This document shows positions 36,244-44,344 of a DNA stretch of 64,000 bases, piece by piece. Below the pieces are notes generated by a model. It was not told the DNA's origin, made no database searches, and saw only the letters and a program-made list of their open reading frames with translations. Made by a program: the position numbers and the translations under genes. Source of the DNA: Geitlerinema sp. PCC 9228 (GTDB lineage: Bacteria > Cyanobacteriota > Cyanobacteriia > Cyanobacteriales > PCC-9228). Every line of letters begins with the position of its first letter. Position 1 is the first letter of the stretch. Where the stretch lies: assembly GCF_001870905.1 (NCBI RefSeq), contig NZ_LNDC01000094.1:62001-126000 (forward strand). The letters are read 5' to 3'.

Positions 36244-37722
36244 ATGTGGAGACCATCCATGTTTTGGACTCACCTACTACGTCAGTGGCAACAACCAAAC
36301 CATCACAATTCCCTGCGATCGCGCCTGACCCTAGGAATGGTGCTGGTTTCCGTCTTGAGTTTGGGCAGCGTTACCCTGTGGACGGGGCGGAAAATGCAAG
36401 CCATTTTAGTAGATACTTATAAAAAAAATATAGAATATGTTTCCGAACGATTTCCCAGCGTTGTAGAACACTACGCCAAGGGGGAAACAGCCAGAAGTGG
36501 ATTGCAGCCTGCCATTGAGAGCATGAGCGCTGACAATATTTTGTTGTGGGTAACCGAAAGTGGGCAAGTTTTGGAAGCATCCGCTGTTTTGCAAGGACAT
36601 ACGGATAACCTGCGGCAGAAATTAACGCAATCGGTAGAACAACCGGGATTGGCTCAAGTTTTTCAAGTGGGAGAACGATACTACGTGGCTTGTCAGGAAC
36701 CGTTGCAAGTAAAGGGACTGGATATGGGGAGTTTGTACGTAGCCCAAGACATTACCCCTCACCAGACTATGTTAATTGCCATGACCCGGAGTTTGAATTT
36801 TGCTAGTTTTTTGGCTTTGGTGGCGATGAGCATTGCCATTGCCATTTACGTACGGCGATCGCTACAACCTTTGCAACGCCTTAGTAATATTACCCACAAA
36901 ATTTCTCCAGAGGCGCTCAAAGAAGCACAAATGGATTTGGAAAAAGCCCCAACGGAGGTCCGCGATATTGCCCAAACCTGCGAAAAAATGCTGCTGCATT
37001 TGGCAAACTCCTGGGAAAACCAGCGCCAGTTTGTCAGCAATGTTTCCCACGAGTTGCGTACGCCACTGACGATTATTCGCGGTTACCTGCAATCTACTTT
37101 GAGACGGGGACAGAATTTAAGCGAACCGCAGCGGGAAGCGTTGGAAATTGCTTCTACAGAAGCGGAACGTACCATTAGCATGTTGCAGGATTTGCTGGAT
37201 TTGGCCCGCGCCGACAGCGGTTACTTGCATTTTTATGTAGAAACCATTTCCCTCAACGACCTGCTCAAGGAACTAGCAAGTATGGCCAAACAGTACAGCC
37301 AGCGGGAGATTTGGTGTTCTCCGGCAGCTACCGATATTGTAGCCACCGGCGATCGCAATCGCCTCAAACAAGTATTGTTGAATTTAATCAATAACGCGAT
37401 CGCTTATTCTGACCCAGACCAACCCATTACCTTGCAATTGGAAAGTAACCAAAACAGCGCTCTGATTCACGTATGCGATCGCGGCGTGGGCATTCCCCTA
37501 GACCAACAAGCTCGCATTTTCGATCGTTTTTATCGCGGCGACGAAGCCAGGTCTCGTTCTACAGGCGGGACGGGATTAGGACTCTCGATCGTCAAAACCC
37601 TCGTAGAAGGTATGGGGGGGACAGTCAGCGTTCGTTCTACTCCTGGAAAAGGCAGTACGTTTAGCATTTCTTTACCTACCGTAACTGCACCAGAACAGCA
37701 AAAAGCGATCGAGGTAAGTTAG
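36244..37722 (+). CDS. Two-component sensor histidine kinase with HAMP domain
   Basis: This 492-residue membrane kinase has a first membrane helix at about 28-47 and an extracytoplasmic sensor region at about 48-180. A second helix (about 184-203) and a HAMP linker (RRSLQPLQRLSNITHKI) follow. The HisKA box is VSHELRTPLTIIRGYL with the phosphorylated His269. The HATPase domain shows NLINNAIAYS (N box), DRGVGIP (G1), FDRFYRGDEARSR (F) and GTGLGLSIVK (G2). All catalytic residues are present. No response regulator gene is adjacent, so it is an orphan here and its signal is unknown. A start at Met6 is an alternative. Confidence 0.9.
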   Translation: MWRPSMFWTHLLRQWQQPNHHNSLRSRLTLGMVLVSVLSLGSVTLWTGRKMQAILVDTYKKNIEYVSERFPSVVEHYAKGETARSGLQPAIESMSADNILLWVTESGQVLEASAVLQGHTDNLRQKLTQSVEQPGLAQVFQVGERYYVACQEPLQVKGLDMGSLYVAQDITPHQTMLIAMTRSLNFASFLALVAMSIAIAIYVRRSLQPLQRLSNITHKISPEALKEAQMDLEKAPTEVRDIAQTCEKMLLHLANSWENQRQFVSNVSHELRTPLTIIRGYLQSTLRRGQNLSEPQREALEIASTEAERTISMLQDLLDLARADSGYLHFYVETISLNDLLKELASMAKQYSQREIWCSPAATDIVATGDRNRLKQVLLNLINNAIAYSDPDQPITLQLESNQNSALIHVCDRGVGIPLDQQARIFDRFYRGDEARSRSTGGTGLGLSIVKTLVEGMGGTVSVRSTPGKGSTFSISLPTVTAPEQQKAIEVS

Positions 37723-37803
37723 CAGACAACTTTTAGAAAAATTTTTAAAAACAGAAGCGGAAAACCATTCCGGAGATCGCTGCCCAGAGTGAGAGAAATC
37801 ACA

Positions 37804-37831
37804 TTGTTCCGTTGGCCTCATGTGTTATAAT
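37804..37831 (+). promoter_or_regulatory. Sigma-70-type promoter with long leader to caxA
   Basis: TTGTTC at 37804-37809 and a perfect TATAAT at 37826-37831 are separated by 16 bases. Transcription would run through a leader of about 345 bases before the antiporter start at 38183. The leader is C-rich in its first part and holds no ORF of note or riboswitch that I recognise, so a small RNA or regulated leader is possible. Confidence 0.55.
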
Positions 37832-38182
37832 CTAGCATTGAATTTGTACGAGTCCACGAGCGCCCGATCGCCTTCTGTCCTCCCAACGGAAAAGACCAAA
37901 TCCCCACCACCAAAAATACCAATTCCATCCATTTTTTCCCTTTTCAAGGGCACTCCCGCAAAAAATTGAGGAATTCTCTCGATTGTTCGTTTCGGGAATT
38001 TGGTACAACCACAGTGGGAAGAAATATTCAGCTTCCCATTAAGTTAGTTGAGAAAGGGGAGAAACCCCACACCAAATGGCATTAGTGGTGGCAAAAACCA
38101 TGGCAAAATTCAGTCAAAATCAGTATTAGTGGCAGATAAATGTTCAAAAAATGCGAATAAAGATGATTGAGGACCCCTTACC

Positions 38183-39286
38183 ATGTCAGCGAAAAATCCT
38201 TTTTTCCTAATTTTATTGGTCTTTATCCCGATTTCCATTACCGCCCATTTCCTAGAATGGGGACCGTTGGTCACTTTTCTTAGCGCTTCTCTAGCAATTG
38301 TGCCCCTAGCCGCTTGGATGGGTAGTGCCACCGAAGAAATCGCCGTCGTAGCTGGACCCACTTTGGGCGGATTGCTCAATGCTACTTTTGGCAACGCCAC
38401 CGAATTAATTATTGCCTTAATTGCCCTCAATGCTGGTTTGGTGGAAGTAGTAAAAGCCAGTATTACCGGTTCAATTATCGGCAACCTGCTGCTGGTTTTG
38501 GGATTGTCCATGCTATTGGGAGGCATCCGGTACAAAGAACAAACCTTCCCTTCAGTTTTTGCCCGTCTCAACGCTTCGGCGATGAATTTAGCCGTGGTCG
38601 CCGTTTTGTTACCAACCGCAGTGAATTATACATCCGATGGAATTGAAGAAATTGTCATGCAGCGTCTCTCAGTGGCTGTAGCTGTCATTTTAATGATTGT
38701 ATATGGCTTGACCCTGTTGTTTTCCATGAAAACCCACTCCTACTTGTGCGATGTGGGAGAAGCGGAATTTGCCCAAGAAGAGGGAAAACCTCCGGAACCA
38801 CCCAATCTTTGGTTGTGGACAGGAGTGCTATTAGGCAGTACCTTATTGGTGGCTGTAGAATCGGAGTTGCTAGTGGGTTCCCTAGAAGCAGCCACCGAAA
38901 GTTTGGGCTTAACCGCTTTGTTTACTGGGGTGATTTTGGTACCCATTATTGGCAACGCCGCCGAACACGCTACCGCCATTACCGTCGCTATGAAGAATAA
39001 AATGGACTTGTCGCTAACGGTGGCAGTGGGATCGAGCCTGCAAATTGCGCTTTTTGTGGCACCCGTTCTGGTCCTGTTTGGGTGGCTAACAGGGCAACCC
39101 ATGGATTTGGATTTTAACCCCTTTGAATTGGTGGCTGTTGCTGTTGCCGTTTTGGTCGCTAACTCGGTGAGTTCCGACGGACGGTCCGATTGGCTGGAAG
39201 GAGTTTTGCTGTTGGCTACCTATGCGGTTTTGGGATTTGCCTTCTATTTTCATCCAGCCATTGAAGGCATTGAAAGCACTTTATAG
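38183..39286 (+). CDS. cax: Calcium/proton antiporter, CaxA/ChaA type
   Basis: The 367-residue inner-membrane exchanger of the CaCA superfamily has eleven or so hydrophobic helices. The two inverted cation-binding alpha repeats are GNATELIIALIALNAG (with Glu) near 74-89 and GNAAEHATAITVAM near 256-269, each with the acidic residue that binds Ca2+. An acidic loop (EAEFAQEEGKPPEPP) joins the two halves. It exports Ca2+ in exchange for protons, with roles in salt and pH tolerance. Its 5' leader is about 345 bases from a good promoter. It is followed by the solo HEARO-like element. Confidence 0.92.
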   Translation: MSAKNPFFLILLVFIPISITAHFLEWGPLVTFLSASLAIVPLAAWMGSATEEIAVVAGPTLGGLLNATFGNATELIIALIALNAGLVEVVKASITGSIIGNLLLVLGLSMLLGGIRYKEQTFPSVFARLNASAMNLAVVAVLLPTAVNYTSDGIEEIVMQRLSVAVAVILMIVYGLTLLFSMKTHSYLCDVGEAEFAQEEGKPPEPPNLWLWTGVLLGSTLLVAVESELLVGSLEAATESLGLTALFTGVILVPIIGNAAEHATAITVAMKNKMDLSLTVAVGSSLQIALFVAPVLVLFGWLTGQPMDLDFNPFELVAVAVAVLVANSVSSDGRSDWLEGVLLLATYAVLGFAFYFHPAIEGIESTL

Positions 39287-39650
39287 AAAAATTGTGTTTC
39301 GGTTTGCTTTCTCGAGGGCTAAAATTCCTGAATATGGCTGGCAAACAAGCAAATAATAGGAAAATTGGTTTTTGAGAAAAGAAGCAGAAAAACCGTTTAT
39401 CTACGGTCTTGCAAGCTATATTGGAGTAAAATCGATCGATTCCTTGGTCCAAAATCTCCCTGAATTTGATGGTCCCAAGGATTGGGTGCCACAAGCACCA
39501 TCGGTGTCTAACCTAGAAGGGAACCGCCAACCTCGCCGTACTTACCGTCAGCACCCCCGCCTGAAGCACGGGGCTTCATGCCTCCAGCTTCAGGTAGCTG
39601 ACCAGCCCTTCGCCCTTTGGGGCTAGGTTTTTAGAGTCATGGCACCGACA

Positions 39651-39814
39651 AATGCTTTCAGTGTTGGTCGCCCTGCCGTTAACGGTTAAACCGCCCTACA
39701 ATGGGGAAGGCAGTGCCGTTAGCTCGACCAGCCCGAAAAACATGGGCGAGGAAAATATGACCCTGTGCAGAGTAGGCGATTCCGGCTAGAACACTGAAAG
39801 AGCGGAAACTGCAC
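39651..39814 (+). ncRNA. HEARO / OMEGA-RNA-like structured RNA
   Basis: The region is closed by an 11-bp perfect helix, CTTTCAGTGTT (39655-39665) with AACACTGAAAG (39790-39800). Inside lie GGTCG/CGACC (39666-39670 with 39725-39729), CTGCC/GGCAG (39673-39677 with 39709-39713), a CGGT/ACCG hairpin and GCCC/GGGC (39731-39734 with 39744-39747). GTGCAG (39765-39770), inside the closing helix, pairs perfectly with CTGCAC (39809-39814) outside it, forming a pseudoknot. Chance is an unlikely source of this nested and crossing set. HEARO RNAs guide IscB or IsrB nucleases; the family call rests on remembered consensus features. Confidence 0.6.
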
Positions 39815-39823
39815 CTCTTTTCG

Positions 39824-39913
39824 CTCCCCCCCTGGTGGGGAAGGCGACTTTCGTCGCCGTTCGTTTTTCCTCCCTGCGCTAAAGCGACAGGACTTCCAAA
39901 CGTATCGAAGATT
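39824..39913 (+). repeat. Right-end repeat, copy 1
   Basis: About 90 bases shared with 48741-48831, roughly nine in ten positions identical by eye. Both copies keep a CCCC/GGGG hairpin, a GGCGAC/GTCGCC hairpin whose loop differs (TTTC versus TAAA), and a GCGCT/AGCGAC-type stem. Both end in TTCCAAACGTATCGA followed by a purine and GATTT. GTGA follows within three bases in each case. Confidence 0.85.
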
Positions 39914-39917
39914 TCCC

Positions 39918-41993
39918 GTGAGTTACTGTCTTAATCCCAATTGTCAATTCCCCCACGACCCGGCAAATGCCAACCAGCATACTTGCCGTCACTGCGGTTC
40001 GGAGCTTTTGCTGCAGGGTAGGTATCGCGTCGTTCGTCCCATGGGTGGCGGTGGATTTGGCAAAACTTTTGAGATTACCGATCGCGGGACACGCAAGGTC
40101 CTGAAAGTACTGCTAGAAAGTCAACCGAAAGCCGTTTCTCTGTTCAAGCAAGAAGCCAATGCCCTCAGCCAGCTCAACTCGCCCGGTATTCCCCATGTAG
40201 ATCCGGATGGGTATTTTACTTTCCAACCCAAGGGATGCGATCGCAGCTTGCATTGCTTGGTCATGGAGAAAATTAACGGCCCCACCCTCAAAGATTGGAT
40301 TAAAAAACGGGGATACAAACCCATTTCTGAGGAACGCGCGGTTACCTGGTTGAAGCAGCTGACAGAGATTTTGGAGTTGGTACATCGCCAGCATTACTTT
40401 CACCGGGATATTAAACCGGACAATATTATGCTGCGTCCCAACGGTCAGTTGGTCCTCATTGACTTTGGTACAGCGCGGGAAGTCACCGAAACTTACTTAG
40501 CCAAAGTGGGTCAGGGACAAAATGTTACTGGAATTGTCTCCCCTGGCTATACCCCTCCCGAACAAGTGAACGGCAAAGCCGTACCCCAATCCGATTTTTT
40601 TGCCCTTGGACGTACGTTTGTCTTTTTGCTGACTGGCAAACCACCTACGTTTTTCTCGGAAAATCCCCGTTCGGGCAAGTTGATTTGGCGGGATAAAGCA
40701 ACGCATATTTCTGCCCAACTGGCGGATGTCATCGATTATATGATGGCCCCTTTTCCCGGGCAGCGGCCGCAAAAACCCAGCGCCATCTTACAGTGTTTGG
40801 CGGAAGTAGAAGAGCAAGCGGATTGGTCCTCTTCTACTATGGCGGGATTGGGCAACAGCGATCGCAATGCAAAAGAGGCAGGCGAGAAAAATCGCTACGA
40901 TTATGGCAGCAGCAACACGGGCATGACCAAAACCGTAACCGCGGAAGCGGACCAGGGGAAAAACCAGCTGCTGAACCTGCTTTCCCAGGCAACAGGCAAA
41001 CTTTTCTCCGCAGCTGTGGTTGTGGGGATGGTGGTGGGCGGTATCCAAGTATACGGATACTTTCAAAACAAACCCCTGCCATACAACCCCTTATCCCAGT
41101 TATTGTTGTGGGGAAGCAGTTACGACTTTACGGTTACCGAAAGCATGGCTAGCCGCGGCAATGCAGAAGCAGTGGCCATCGACCCCAGCGGTCAATGGTT
41201 GGCCGGTAGCGAACCCGGCAATATCCGCGTTTGGCGGTTGGGGGAGTCGCAACCCGCACACAACATAGCCACCAGCAGGGTGGTGGTGACCAGTTTGGCC
41301 ATCGACCCCGACGGTGAATTCCTGGCTAGAGGCGGCAGCGATACCAACATCCGCCTGTGGAAATTAAAAGGAGGGCAGCGGTATCTCACCATTACCCAAC
41401 CTACCAGTCGGGTGAATGCCATTGCCTTTAGTTCCGTAGGGTCAATTTTGATCGGCGGTAGCGAAAACGGCACTATCCAAACTTGGGAAGTCCAATCCGG
41501 ACAACTGCTGGAGACCCTCAACCATCAAGCGCCGGTCAACGATATAGCGATCGCGCCCAACGGCAGCATCATCGCCAGTGGTGGTGCCGACGGAACCATC
41601 AAATTGTGGAATTTGCGAAAAGAGACCCCCATACGCACCATCAAGGGTCACCAAGGTGCCATCAATGCCGTGGCAATTAGCAACGACGGTAAGTTAATTG
41701 CCAGCGGTAGCGAGGACGGTACGGTTCGGATTTGGCGTCGAGAAACCGGACAGCAGCTCCATGCCTTTCCCAGCGGCGAAGGAGCGGTGAACGACGTGCT
41801 GTTTACTCCCGATAACAAACACGTGGTTTTCGCCAGCCAAAGCATTCAAATCTGGCGTTTTCAAACCTCCGAGCGCATCGCCTACCTGACCGAACACCGG
41901 CAAACCGTCAACGATATCGCCCTCAACAGCAATGGAAGGGTTTTGTTTAGCGGTAGCCGCGACCAAAGCTTTAAACTCTGGCAATCCCCATAA
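39918..41993 (+). CDS. Ser/Thr protein kinase with N-terminal zinc ribbon and WD40 propeller
   Basis: This is a 691-residue membrane-anchored kinase of a common cyanobacterial type. A four-Cys ribbon (Cys4, 9, 23, 26) precedes the kinase domain. That domain has the Gly loop MGGGGFGKT (42-50), Lys63 (VLKVLL), HRDIKPDN (162-169, catalytic Asp164), IDFGTA (Asp182) and SPGYTPPEQ. A membrane helix follows near 360-380. Seven WD40 blades (VWR, LWK, TWE, LWN, IWR, IWR, LWQ) fill the rest, outside if the kinase is inside. The start is GTG; no clear Shine-Dalgarno precedes it, because the bases just upstream belong to the HEARO-like element's right end. Targets are unknown. Confidence 0.9.
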   Translation: MSYCLNPNCQFPHDPANANQHTCRHCGSELLLQGRYRVVRPMGGGGFGKTFEITDRGTRKVLKVLLESQPKAVSLFKQEANALSQLNSPGIPHVDPDGYFTFQPKGCDRSLHCLVMEKINGPTLKDWIKKRGYKPISEERAVTWLKQLTEILELVHRQHYFHRDIKPDNIMLRPNGQLVLIDFGTAREVTETYLAKVGQGQNVTGIVSPGYTPPEQVNGKAVPQSDFFALGRTFVFLLTGKPPTFFSENPRSGKLIWRDKATHISAQLADVIDYMMAPFPGQRPQKPSAILQCLAEVEEQADWSSSTMAGLGNSDRNAKEAGEKNRYDYGSSNTGMTKTVTAEADQGKNQLLNLLSQATGKLFSAAVVVGMVVGGIQVYGYFQNKPLPYNPLSQLLLWGSSYDFTVTESMASRGNAEAVAIDPSGQWLAGSEPGNIRVWRLGESQPAHNIATSRVVVTSLAIDPDGEFLARGGSDTNIRLWKLKGGQRYLTITQPTSRVNAIAFSSVGSILIGGSENGTIQTWEVQSGQLLETLNHQAPVNDIAIAPNGSIIASGGADGTIKLWNLRKETPIRTIKGHQGAINAVAISNDGKLIASGSEDGTVRIWRRETGQQLHAFPSGEGAVNDVLFTPDNKHVVFASQSIQIWRFQTSERIAYLTEHRQTVNDIALNSNGRVLFSGSRDQSFKLWQSP

Positions 41994-42091
41994 GGGGAAG
42001 TATCTTGGGTAAATCCACAGACAAACGTTTCCGCAACCGGGCAAAACTTAATACAATAAAAGTAAACTAAGACGCAGCATATCGTTTTATC

Positions 42092-42697
42092 ATGATTCCT
42101 ACCGTAATCGAACAATCCGGTCGTGGCGAACGCGCATTTGACATTTACTCTCGCCTGTTGCGGGAACGTATAGTCTTTCTCGGGCAGGCAGTTGATTCCG
42201 ATCTAGCCAACCTAATCGTGGCGCAATTTCTGTATTTAGAAGCAGAAGATCCGGAAAAAGATATCTACCTGTACATCAATTCTCCAGGGGGTTCGGTCAA
42301 CGCTGGCATGGGCATTTTCGATACCATGAACCACGTACGCCCCGATGTCAGCACCATTTGTGTGGGTTTGGCAGCGAGTATGGGCGCTTTCCTGTTGGGG
42401 GCAGGGGCACCTGGCAAACGCCTCAGTCTCCCCCACTCGCGCATTATGATCCACCAACCCCTCGGTGGCGCTCAAGGTCAGGCTTCCGATATTGAAATTC
42501 AAGCGCGGGAAATTCTTTACCACAAGAACCGTCTCAACCAAATTCTCTCCGAACGCACCGGGCAACCCCTTTCTCGGATTGAAGAAGACACCGAGCGCGA
42601 TTTCTTTATGTCGGCTCACCAAGCGCAGGAATACGGTCTGATTGACCGGGTCATCGAACGTCGTTCCCTGAAAGCACCAGCCGCCGCCGGCGTCTAA
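42092..42697 (+). CDS. clpP: ATP-dependent Clp protease proteolytic subunit
   Basis: ClpP is the barrel peptidase that degrades proteins fed by Clp ATPases. The catalytic triad is Ser96 (GLAASMGAF), His121 (MIHQPLGG) and Asp170 ([11 protein letters not shown]), all present. The protein (201 residues) starts [21 protein letters not shown], typical of the full active form rather than ClpR. Cyanobacteria carry several paralogues, and I cannot tell which clpP number this is. No clpX or tig gene is adjacent. A strong bidirectional-looking terminator follows the stop. Confidence 0.95.
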   Translation: MIPTVIEQSGRGERAFDIYSRLLRERIVFLGQAVDSDLANLIVAQFLYLEAEDPEKDIYLYINSPGGSVNAGMGIFDTMNHVRPDVSTICVGLAASMGAFLLGAGAPGKRLSLPHSRIMIHQPLGGAQGQASDIEIQAREILYHKNRLNQILSERTGQPLSRIEEDTERDFFMSAHQAQEYGLIDRVIERRSLKAPAAAGV

Positions 42698-42709
42698 AAG
42701 GTGCCCCTA

Positions 42710-42755
42710 GAAAAGTAGGGAGGAAACAGCAGCAACGCTTGTTTCCCTACTTTTC
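42710..42755. terminator. Bidirectional terminator between clpP and a convergent gene
   Basis: The arm GAAAAGTAGGG plus AAACA (42710-42728, with AGG bulged out) pairs with TGTTTCCCTACTTTTC at 42740-42755, leaving an 11-base loop. Runs of A and T at the two ends give a U-tract in either direction. It lies between the clpP stop at 42697 and the end of the convergent gene at 42747. Confidence 0.75.
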
Positions 42756-43367
42756 CGGCGTGGGTAGCGATCGCAAATATTCCAAAAACGAATGCAGTTC
42801 CGCTTCGGTTAGCTGCTGGCGCGATCGCTTGTTGTAAGTAGCTTCTAAATAGCGACGTCCTTCTTCTTTGCCCCAACCCAACCGCTTCATTTCAATATCG
42901 GTTTGCACGATAATATCCGACAAATCCACCGGTGATTCCCCAACTGCTTTCGCCGGTGGGGCGGGTTGCGTATCGTCATCCTCCAACTGGGTATTGCTGG
43001 AGAAATCGGAGGTGGTATGTTCCCCAGAAGCTGGGGAGGCAGCTGGCATGGGGAAAGCTTCGGTACGGAAGTTGGTTGGGGAAGGCATCGGTGTGGCAGG
43101 CATCTCTTTCTCAGGAAAGGCAACCGGCGTTGGAGAAGGCGGTGGGTCTTCGGTAGCAGCAGAGGGGTTGATGTCGCAGGCAATCAAAACGCGATCGCGG
43201 GCTCGGTCTTCAGCCGCTTCCACCGTGTCTGCAGCTGCCAGTGCCGTAGCCAGCGTCTTGCCGTCTATTTGTGCCAGTACCTTCACCACGTACTTGCCTT
43301 CGTGGATAGTCAGCAGCTCCGAAATCAGGGAACCGCCTGGGTATTTTGCTTGAAATCGAGCCAACAT
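42747..43367 (-). CDS. Conserved cyanobacterial hypothetical protein
   Basis: The 206-residue protein has a small folded N-terminus (MLARFQAKYPGGSLISELL, then TIHEGKYVVKVLAQ and a helix of Ala-rich residues). A disordered middle rich in Pro, Ser and Thr follows (about 75-145). The C-terminal domain resembles short helical bundles (IEMKRLGWGKEEGRRYLEATYN, then LTEAELHSFLEYLRSL). I do not know its function. I place the start at 43367, where AAGGGA lies about 6 bases before the ATG; the frame extends 17 codons further but without that support. Two-domain layout with a linker suggests an adaptor or regulator. Confidence 0.6.
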   Translation of the reverse strand: MLARFQAKYPGGSLISELLTIHEGKYVVKVLAQIDGKTLATALAAADTVEAAEDRARDRVLIACDINPSAATEDPPPSPTPVAFPEKEMPATPMPSPTNFRTEAFPMPAASPASGEHTTSDFSSNTQLEDDDTQPAPPAKAVGESPVDLSDIIVQTDIEMKRLGWGKEEGRRYLEATYNKRSRQQLTEAELHSFLEYLRSLPTPEK

Positions 43368-44344
43368 GGTTTTCCCTTTTCCAAGGCTTGCAGTGGCAAC
43401 TATCGATAGCGAAAGCAACCCACAACAGGGGGTCTCGTTCTTTAAGGTAGCATTCGCCTTTTGCTAGATGCTGGCTTGGTCAATGGTGGCAGCCTGCCCC
43501 GTTTTCCCTCACTCAGTTGGTAGCGGCGGTCTACAGTTTACCTCAGAAGTTGCCAGCCAACCCAAACGCGATCGCGCGATCGACCCATTGGCTGGGTCCA
43601 TCTTTTGCTAAAATAGCAACCAGATCCTCAGCCTACGCAGTGCCAAATCTCCTATCTTTGTTGCCAGCGTTTGTATTGACTCCCTACTCAACCAACAAGT
43701 TGCTCAGTAGCAAATCAGCTTTCCATTAGCTCCAAAGCAACAGTTGGGAGGAACCAGCCAGCACCTGCATGGCACAGCGTTCGGTGTCGTTTCTGGCAGC
43801 AAGTTCAACCCCAGCAGCCCAATGGCGGAAAAGCAGCAGCGGCAACCACCAAAGCTGTTTTCCCGAACGACGCCCCCACCACGCGGGTGCCTTCTCCCAC
43901 CAATCGCCAACCATCGATGGGAACCTTTCCATTCGATTGAGACTGTAGCCAATGGATTGGGTTGCCTTGTGTAGAGCGATATCTTGCCAACGCAACGAGC
44001 GCACCAAAACCCACCGGAGTTGCTTTGCTGTCAAACAGTTTCCTAGCCAGGGGAGGAGGCTACCCCCTTCGGTCCCATTCACAAACACCCGAGCGACTGC
44101 TGGGACCGCTCGCCTCAAGACCAAAGCAAAGGGTTGCTCGCAAAACCGGCTGCCCTTGGATCGAACGCTACCGACTTTGGCTGCCTTGGTCCCCCCTGGT
44201 TCGATACGCTGGGAACACCTGGCTGCAGCCAGCTCGGTCCCAACCAACGAGAAGGAACCATTCAAACAAGCTACTGTACGGGAGAAAGGACTGCGTAGCG
44301 TTTTCGCTTAGTTTCATCCGAGCAAAGAAAGGAAGCATTGCTGC
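43368..44344. other. 977-base region upstream of the RNB gene, doubtful ORF
   Basis: No recognisable gene lies here. The longest candidate is a minus-strand frame at 43726-44265 (179 residues). It is rich in Trp and Arg, with no domain I recognise, and several overlapping plus-strand frames of similar length compete with it. HIP1 sites are present at about 43569-43583. I see no tRNA, no IS ends and no clear promoter. Confidence 0.35.

Larger units (their letters stand above)
39547..39915 (+). mobile_element. ORF-less IscB/IsrB-type transposon remnant (solo HEARO element)
   Basis: This stretch has three structured parts and no ORF. First is a hairpin at 39547-39602 with nested stems GTCAGC/GCTGAC and CCTGAAGC/GCTTCAGG. 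Second is a structured RNA-like core at 39651-39814. Third is a right-end sequence at 39824-39913 with hairpins GGCGAC/GTCGCC and CCCC/GGGG. The right end recurs at 48741-48831. The order (left hairpin, RNA, right end) matches IS605-family elements of the IscB/IsrB group with the nuclease gene deleted. The left boundary is uncertain, perhaps near 39500. No transposase or HNH protein is encoded, so mobility would need help in trans. Confidence 0.55.

Noticed and set aside
39372-39626. 84-codon frame between caxA and the HEARO-like element
   Set aside because: Runs into the element's hairpin region and has no ribosome site or family features.
42236-42622. Long frame antisense to clpP
   Set aside because: clpP has all catalytic residues in the sense frame; the antisense frame has no family features.
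44185-44197. GGTTCGAT, similar to a tRNA T-loop
   Set aside because: No matching T-stem, anticodon arm or acceptor stem can be built around it.
43726-44265. Minus-strand 179-codon frame upstream of the RNB gene
   Set aside because: Trp/Arg-rich with no recognised domain, and overlapped by similar plus-strand frames. Not listed as a gene, only mentioned.
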